Of a stretch of DNA of 64,000 nucleotides, positions 60,535 through 64,000 are shown piece after piece. The stretch spans positions 237,335 through 301,334 of the forward strand of contig NZ_QFZK01000005.1 of NCBI RefSeq assembly GCF_003415675.1, read 5' to 3'. Position 1 is the first letter of the stretch, and every line of letters starts with the position of its first letter. The notes beneath the pieces were generated by a model. It did not search any database. It was not told the DNA's origin and saw only the letters and a program-made list of their open reading frames with translations. The stretch comes from Rhodoferax lacus (GTDB taxonomy: Bacteria; Pseudomonadota; Gammaproteobacteria; Burkholderiales; Burkholderiaceae_C). Made by a program: the position numbers and the translations under genes.

Positions 60535-62886
60535 ATGAAATATTTACTTGAATGCAAGTGTAGAAATATATTTGCTACAAGCCTCCTACTTGTAATGCTC
60601 GCCATATCGACGCTAGCTCGTGCTCAAGCCGTTCAGCTGTACCAGCCGGACGACAGGGCGGCGGCACCTCAAGCCAATCCCTCCAATGTGAAGCGGTCAG
60701 ATATGACCTCATCCATGTGGCCCATCGAAGACTATTCGTCGGCAGTCACAGAAAGAATTCCCACTGCAGACTCACCAGCGGCTGCTCTGAGGAAGAGGCC
60801 TACACCCGCAGTGCAAGCACCGAACCAGTTTCAGCTATTTGTAAAAGAGTCAACCGGTCGGAACTTACCCCTCTACGGTAGTGAACTTTTTGACAATGCC
60901 ACTGCCTACAACCCGGACGGTAGCTTGCCTGCCCCGCTCAACTACATTTTGGGTACCGGTGACGAGGTTCGCATTCATGTCAATGGCCTCATTGACTATG
61001 CAGGCACCCACACCATAGACCGCAATGGCACCATCAATCTACCAAAGGTCGGAAATATAGCGCTAGCAGGTGTGGCCTTGCGGGACTTGGAAGATTTCTT
61101 GCGGGCCAACCTGTCAAAGGTGTATGCGAACTTCACGGTATCGGCCATTTTGGGGCGACAGCGCAGCATTCAGGTGTACGTAGTGGGCCAAGCCAAAGAC
61201 CCCGGTACCCACCAGCTGTCCAGCTTCAGCACACTTATCTCAGCCTTGTTCGCCAGCGGGGGTCCATCTGCCACCGGCTCCATGCGCAACATATCGCTGT
61301 TACGCAGCGGAAAAAAAATAAGCAGCCTGGACTTATATGACTTCATCGCAAGAGGTGACAAGTCACGCGATGTGGCCCTTCAGCCTGGCGATGTCATCGT
61401 CATCCCGCCCGCTGGTCCACGCGTAGCTGTCAGTGGCGCCTTCGATCAAGCAGCCATATACGAACTACAAGACCCCCGTGGCAGCGGCAGCAACAGCGGA
61501 AGTGCCACCCGCTTGGGCGACATCCTTGGCTTGGGTGGTGGCGTGCCCGTGCTGGCCAAAGTGCAAAGTGCATTGATCGAGCGAATCGTCCCTGGCTCCC
61601 TGCCGCCCCGGCAAGCACAACGTATCAGCCTGGACGCCGCAGGCCTGGCTCAACCCTTGCGCGATGGCGACGTCATCACCTTGTTGCCCATTAGCAATGA
61701 AATTGGCAATGCCGTCACCCTGCAAGGCGCAGTGGCTGAGCCATTGCGCTACCCATGGTTTGCGGGCATGCGCGTGTTGGATCTCATCCCCGAACGCGAT
61801 GCCCTCATCACCCCTGACTACTACCGCAGCAAAAATCTGCTGGTGCAAACCTTGGCCCCCGAGCCCAAGGCGGGCGAAAAAATAAGCCGGCGCATTCAAG
61901 GTCTGGGCGAACAAATCAACTGGGAATATGCCGTTATTGAACGGCTGGACAACAAAAGCCTGACTTCCCAGCTCATCCCTTTCAACTTGGGGCTGGCCAT
62001 CTTGCAAAAGGACGCGGCCAACAACTTGGAACTGAAAGCTGGCGACGTGGTTACCGTGCTCAGCCAAAGCGATCTACGCCTGCCCACCGAACGTCAGCGC
62101 CGCTTGGTGCGCGTTGAAGGCGAAGTGGCCGCGCCCGGCATCTATGAAGCACTGGCGGGTGAAACCCTGCCACAACTTGTGCGCCGCATAGGCGGCCTTA
62201 TGCCCCAAGCATATGTCTATGGCTTGGAGTTCAGCCGCGAGTCCGTGCGCGCGCGCCAGCAAGACAGCCTGGACCAGTTGATCCGTCGCCTGGACGCGCA
62301 GTACCAGTCAGCTGCCGCAACACTTGGTGCCAACCTGGGGGCTGACCGCGCAGCCAGCGCACAGCAATTGCAGCAACAGCAACAGGCCCAGCAAAAAAGC
62401 CAGCTAGACCGCCTCAAGGCCCTCAAAAGCAACGGCCGCATCGCCCTGGAGCTGGACACCACCGCCCGCACGTTGGCGGACCTGCCCAGCCTGCCGCTGG
62501 AAGATGGCGACCACGTCACCATTCCTGCTGTACCCAGCTTTGTGGCCGCCGTGGGTTCGGTCAACAACGAAAACGTGTTTATCCACAAGAGCGGCAAAAC
62601 CGTAGGCGACATCTTCCGCTCTGCCGGTCTGTCGGAAGACGCTGAGCCAGACCAGGCCTTTGTGCTGCGTGCAGACGGCAGCATCGTGGCGCGGCGTGAC
62701 CGCAGCGGCCTGTTTGGCGGTGGCTTTGAGTCACTGGCCGTCATGCCCGGTGACACGGTGGTAGTGCCCGCCCAACTGGACCGCGAGAGCAAATACAACT
62801 TCATCACCCGCGCCGTCAAGGACTGGACCCAAATATTGGCCAACTTTGGTCTGGGTGCCGCAGCTATCAAGACCTTGCGGAACTAG
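60535..62886 (+). CDS. Polysaccharide export outer-membrane protein (Wza/SLBB type)
   Basis: A 783-residue secreted protein. A signal peptide (ending ARAQA, about residue 31) is followed by a polysaccharide-export domain starting LNYILGTGDEVRIHVNG and several SLBB-type segments (VYVVGQAKDPGTHQLSSFS, VSGAFDQAAIYEL, VTLQGAVAEPLRYPWFAG, VRVEGEVAAPGIYEAL). A Gln-rich coiled stretch (QQLQQQQQAQQKSQ) precedes the last one. It should form the outer-membrane channel for capsule or exopolysaccharide. Lower GC at the 5' end suggests a different history from the PGC. No clear ribosome site. Confidence 0.88.
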   Translation: MKYLLECKCRNIFATSLLLVMLAISTLARAQAVQLYQPDDRAAAPQANPSNVKRSDMTSSMWPIEDYSSAVTERIPTADSPAAALRKRPTPAVQAPNQFQLFVKESTGRNLPLYGSELFDNATAYNPDGSLPAPLNYILGTGDEVRIHVNGLIDYAGTHTIDRNGTINLPKVGNIALAGVALRDLEDFLRANLSKVYANFTVSAILGRQRSIQVYVVGQAKDPGTHQLSSFSTLISALFASGGPSATGSMRNISLLRSGKKISSLDLYDFIARGDKSRDVALQPGDVIVIPPAGPRVAVSGAFDQAAIYELQDPRGSGSNSGSATRLGDILGLGGGVPVLAKVQSALIERIVPGSLPPRQAQRISLDAAGLAQPLRDGDVITLLPISNEIGNAVTLQGAVAEPLRYPWFAGMRVLDLIPERDALITPDYYRSKNLLVQTLAPEPKAGEKISRRIQGLGEQINWEYAVIERLDNKSLTSQLIPFNLGLAILQKDAANNLELKAGDVVTVLSQSDLRLPTERQRRLVRVEGEVAAPGIYEALAGETLPQLVRRIGGLMPQAYVYGLEFSRESVRARQQDSLDQLIRRLDAQYQSAAATLGANLGADRAASAQQLQQQQQAQQKSQLDRLKALKSNGRIALELDTTARTLADLPSLPLEDGDHVTIPAVPSFVAAVGSVNNENVFIHKSGKTVGDIFRSAGLSEDAEPDQAFVLRADGSIVARRDRSGLFGGGFESLAVMPGDTVVVPAQLDRESKYNFITRAVKDWTQILANFGLGAAAIKTLRN

Positions 62887-62904
62887 CCCACTCCCGGCAC
62901 CCGC

Positions 62905-63879
62905 ATGACCCATCCCTCTGTAAACGAAGCTGGAACCGCTATGGATGCGGACACCGATGAAGTCAGCCTGTTGGACCTGCTGCAAGTCGTGGCGGACAAT
63001 TTGCGCTTGCTGGTCCTTGGGCCTTTGGCTGTGGGGATCTTGGCTCTTATTGGCAGCTTTCTGGTGCGGCCTACCTTCACCGCTACCACGCAAATCCTCC
63101 CGCCGCAAATGCAGCAAAGCAGTGCGGCCTCCATGTTGCAGTCATTGGGCGCGCTGGGTGGCATTGCCAACGCTACAGCTGGCCTGAAGAACCCCACCGA
63201 CCAATATGTGGCCCTGCTTAAAAGCCGCAGCGTGCAAGATTCTTTGGTTGAGCGCTTTGGCCTGCTCCAACGCTACGAACAAAAATACCTGCAAGATGCG
63301 CGCAAGCAACTGGCCAACAACACCGTCATCACCTCCGGGAAAGACGGACTGATTGCCATTGAGGCTAGCGACCATGAACCCGCCTTTGCAGCGGAACTGG
63401 CCAACGCCTATGTGCAAGAGCTGCGCACCCTGCTTAGCCGACTGGCCCTGACCGAAGCGCAGCAACGCCGTGTGTTCTTTGAAGGCCAGCTAAAGCAAAC
63501 CCGCGAGAAGCTGGTGGAAGCCGAGCACAGCCTCAATGCCAGCGGGCTCAATAGCAGCGCCCTCAAGACCAGCCCCCAAGCCGCCATTGAAGGCCTGGCA
63601 AAGCTCAAGGCCAGCATCACCGCCCAGGAAATCAAGCTGGCCAGCATGCGCAACTACCTGGCCGAAACCGCACCAGACTTCCGACAGGCTCAAACCGAGC
63701 TGTCCGCCATGCGTGGGCAAATGGCCCAGGCAGACCGCAACCAGCAAACCCAGGTGGGCGACTCGGACTACACCAGCCGATACCGCGACTTTAAATACTA
63801 CGAGACGCTGATGGAGCTCTTTGCCAAGCAGTACGAAATTGCGCGGGTGGATGAGAGCCGCGAGGGGGCGGTGTGTTGA
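62905..63879 (+). pseudogene. Wzz/chain-length-determinant protein truncated by an IS
   Basis: 324 codons of a polysaccharide co-polymerase: N-terminal cytoplasmic start, first membrane helix (LRLLVLGPLAVGILALIGSF), TATTQILPPQ and a long coiled periplasmic region ending IARVDESREGAV. The second membrane helix, needed in this family, is missing: the last Cys codon and the TGA come from the IS21 end that begins at about 63874. Start may be 62905 or ATG 62941. Likely non-functional, so chain-length control may be lost. Confidence 0.85.
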
Positions 63880-64000
63880 TTCCAAATGAAGGTTGGGCCA
63901 AAAAAGTAGGAATTCCAGTCGAAAACTGAGCCACGTTATCCACAATCCTTGCTTCATTTTTGAGCAGGGGTGATTAGGAGTGATAGACGTGGGAACCCTC
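63874..64000 (+). mobile_element. Left end of an IS21-family element
   Basis: The coding sequence stops matching Wzz where TGTTGATTCC begins. Two imperfect repeats ATTCCA-N3-GAA-N3-TG-N-GCCA lie at 63879-63900 and 63912-63933, the multiple terminal repeats of IS21 elements. They are followed by an IstA-like start at 63980. The exact boundary (63872-63874) and the target duplication need the other end, which is outside. Confidence 0.8.
63980..64000 (+). CDS. istA: Start of IS21-type transposase IstA (partial)
   Basis: GTG ATA GAC GTG GGA ACC CTC reads MIDVGTL, the N-terminus of many IS21-family IstA proteins; the window ends here. AGGGG lies upstream. Confidence 0.6.

Overview
The window carries a nearly complete photosynthesis gene cluster (PGC) of a purple bacterium. 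Quinone-type reaction-centre genes (pufL, pufM, puhA), LH1 and LH2 genes, a tetrahaem pufC, the aerobic cyclase acsF and a spheroidene-type carotenoid set (crtE,F,A,D,C,I,B) lie on GC-rich DNA. Protein style and gene order suggest a betaproteobacterium of the Burkholderiales, close to Rhodoferax/Rubrivivax. The genus is inference.

Layout. 0-1.3 kb (minus): a cobalamin-binding AerR-like regulator and a 45-residue membrane protein. 1.4-17.6 kb (plus): one tightly packed superoperon crtEF-bchCXYZ-(41-residue ORF)-pufB-(75-residue membrane protein)-pufALMC-crtADC-pucBAC-(34-residue membrane peptide), closed by a clear intrinsic terminator. 17.7-32.1 kb: a block with no evident link to photosynthesis. 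It holds a transglutaminase-like gene broken by one in-frame TAG, an MFS transporter, a VOC protein, a collagen-like lipoprotein, TerC, DUF456, UPF0114, ExoD, DUF3616, a lipid kinase, a metallophosphoesterase and a binding-protein/hybrid-kinase pair. 32.2-48.9 kb (minus): bchFNBHLM-lhaA-puhABC-acsF-puhE-crtIB, again with many ATGA overlaps. 49.1-54.1 kb (plus): aerR-ppsR-bchG-bchP-tspO. 54.0-58.0 kb (minus): bchI-bchD-bchO. 58.4-60.2 kb: a Kef-type potassium/proton antiporter. 60.5-64 kb: start of an exopolysaccharide export locus whose Wzz-like gene is cut by an IS21-family element running off the window end.

How it works together. BchIDH inserts Mg, BchM methylates, AcsF closes ring E using O2, BchNBL (DPOR) and BchXYZ (COR) reduce the ring, BchF and BchC modify the 3-vinyl group, and BchG and BchP attach and reduce the tail. 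CrtE-B-I-C-D-F-A build spheroidene/spheroidenone-type carotenoids. PufBA/LM/C, PuhA and PucBA hold the pigments, with LhaA, PucC and PuhBCE as assembly factors. PpsR with its AerR antirepressor should control the cluster. Four perfect and one near-perfect TGT-N12-ACA palindromes sit before crtE, bchC, bchF, bchG and bchI and share an extended TGT(C/A)AA...TTGACA form. No bchE, bchJ or 8-vinyl reductase gene is seen here, and no rRNA, tRNA or CRISPR was recognised.

The least explained items are the small membrane proteins embedded in the LH/RC operons (75, 34, 45 and 41 residues), an LH2 alpha polypeptide with Phe44/His45 in place of the usual aromatic pair, the transglutaminase/zinc-site protein split by an amber codon, and a second AerR-like protein.
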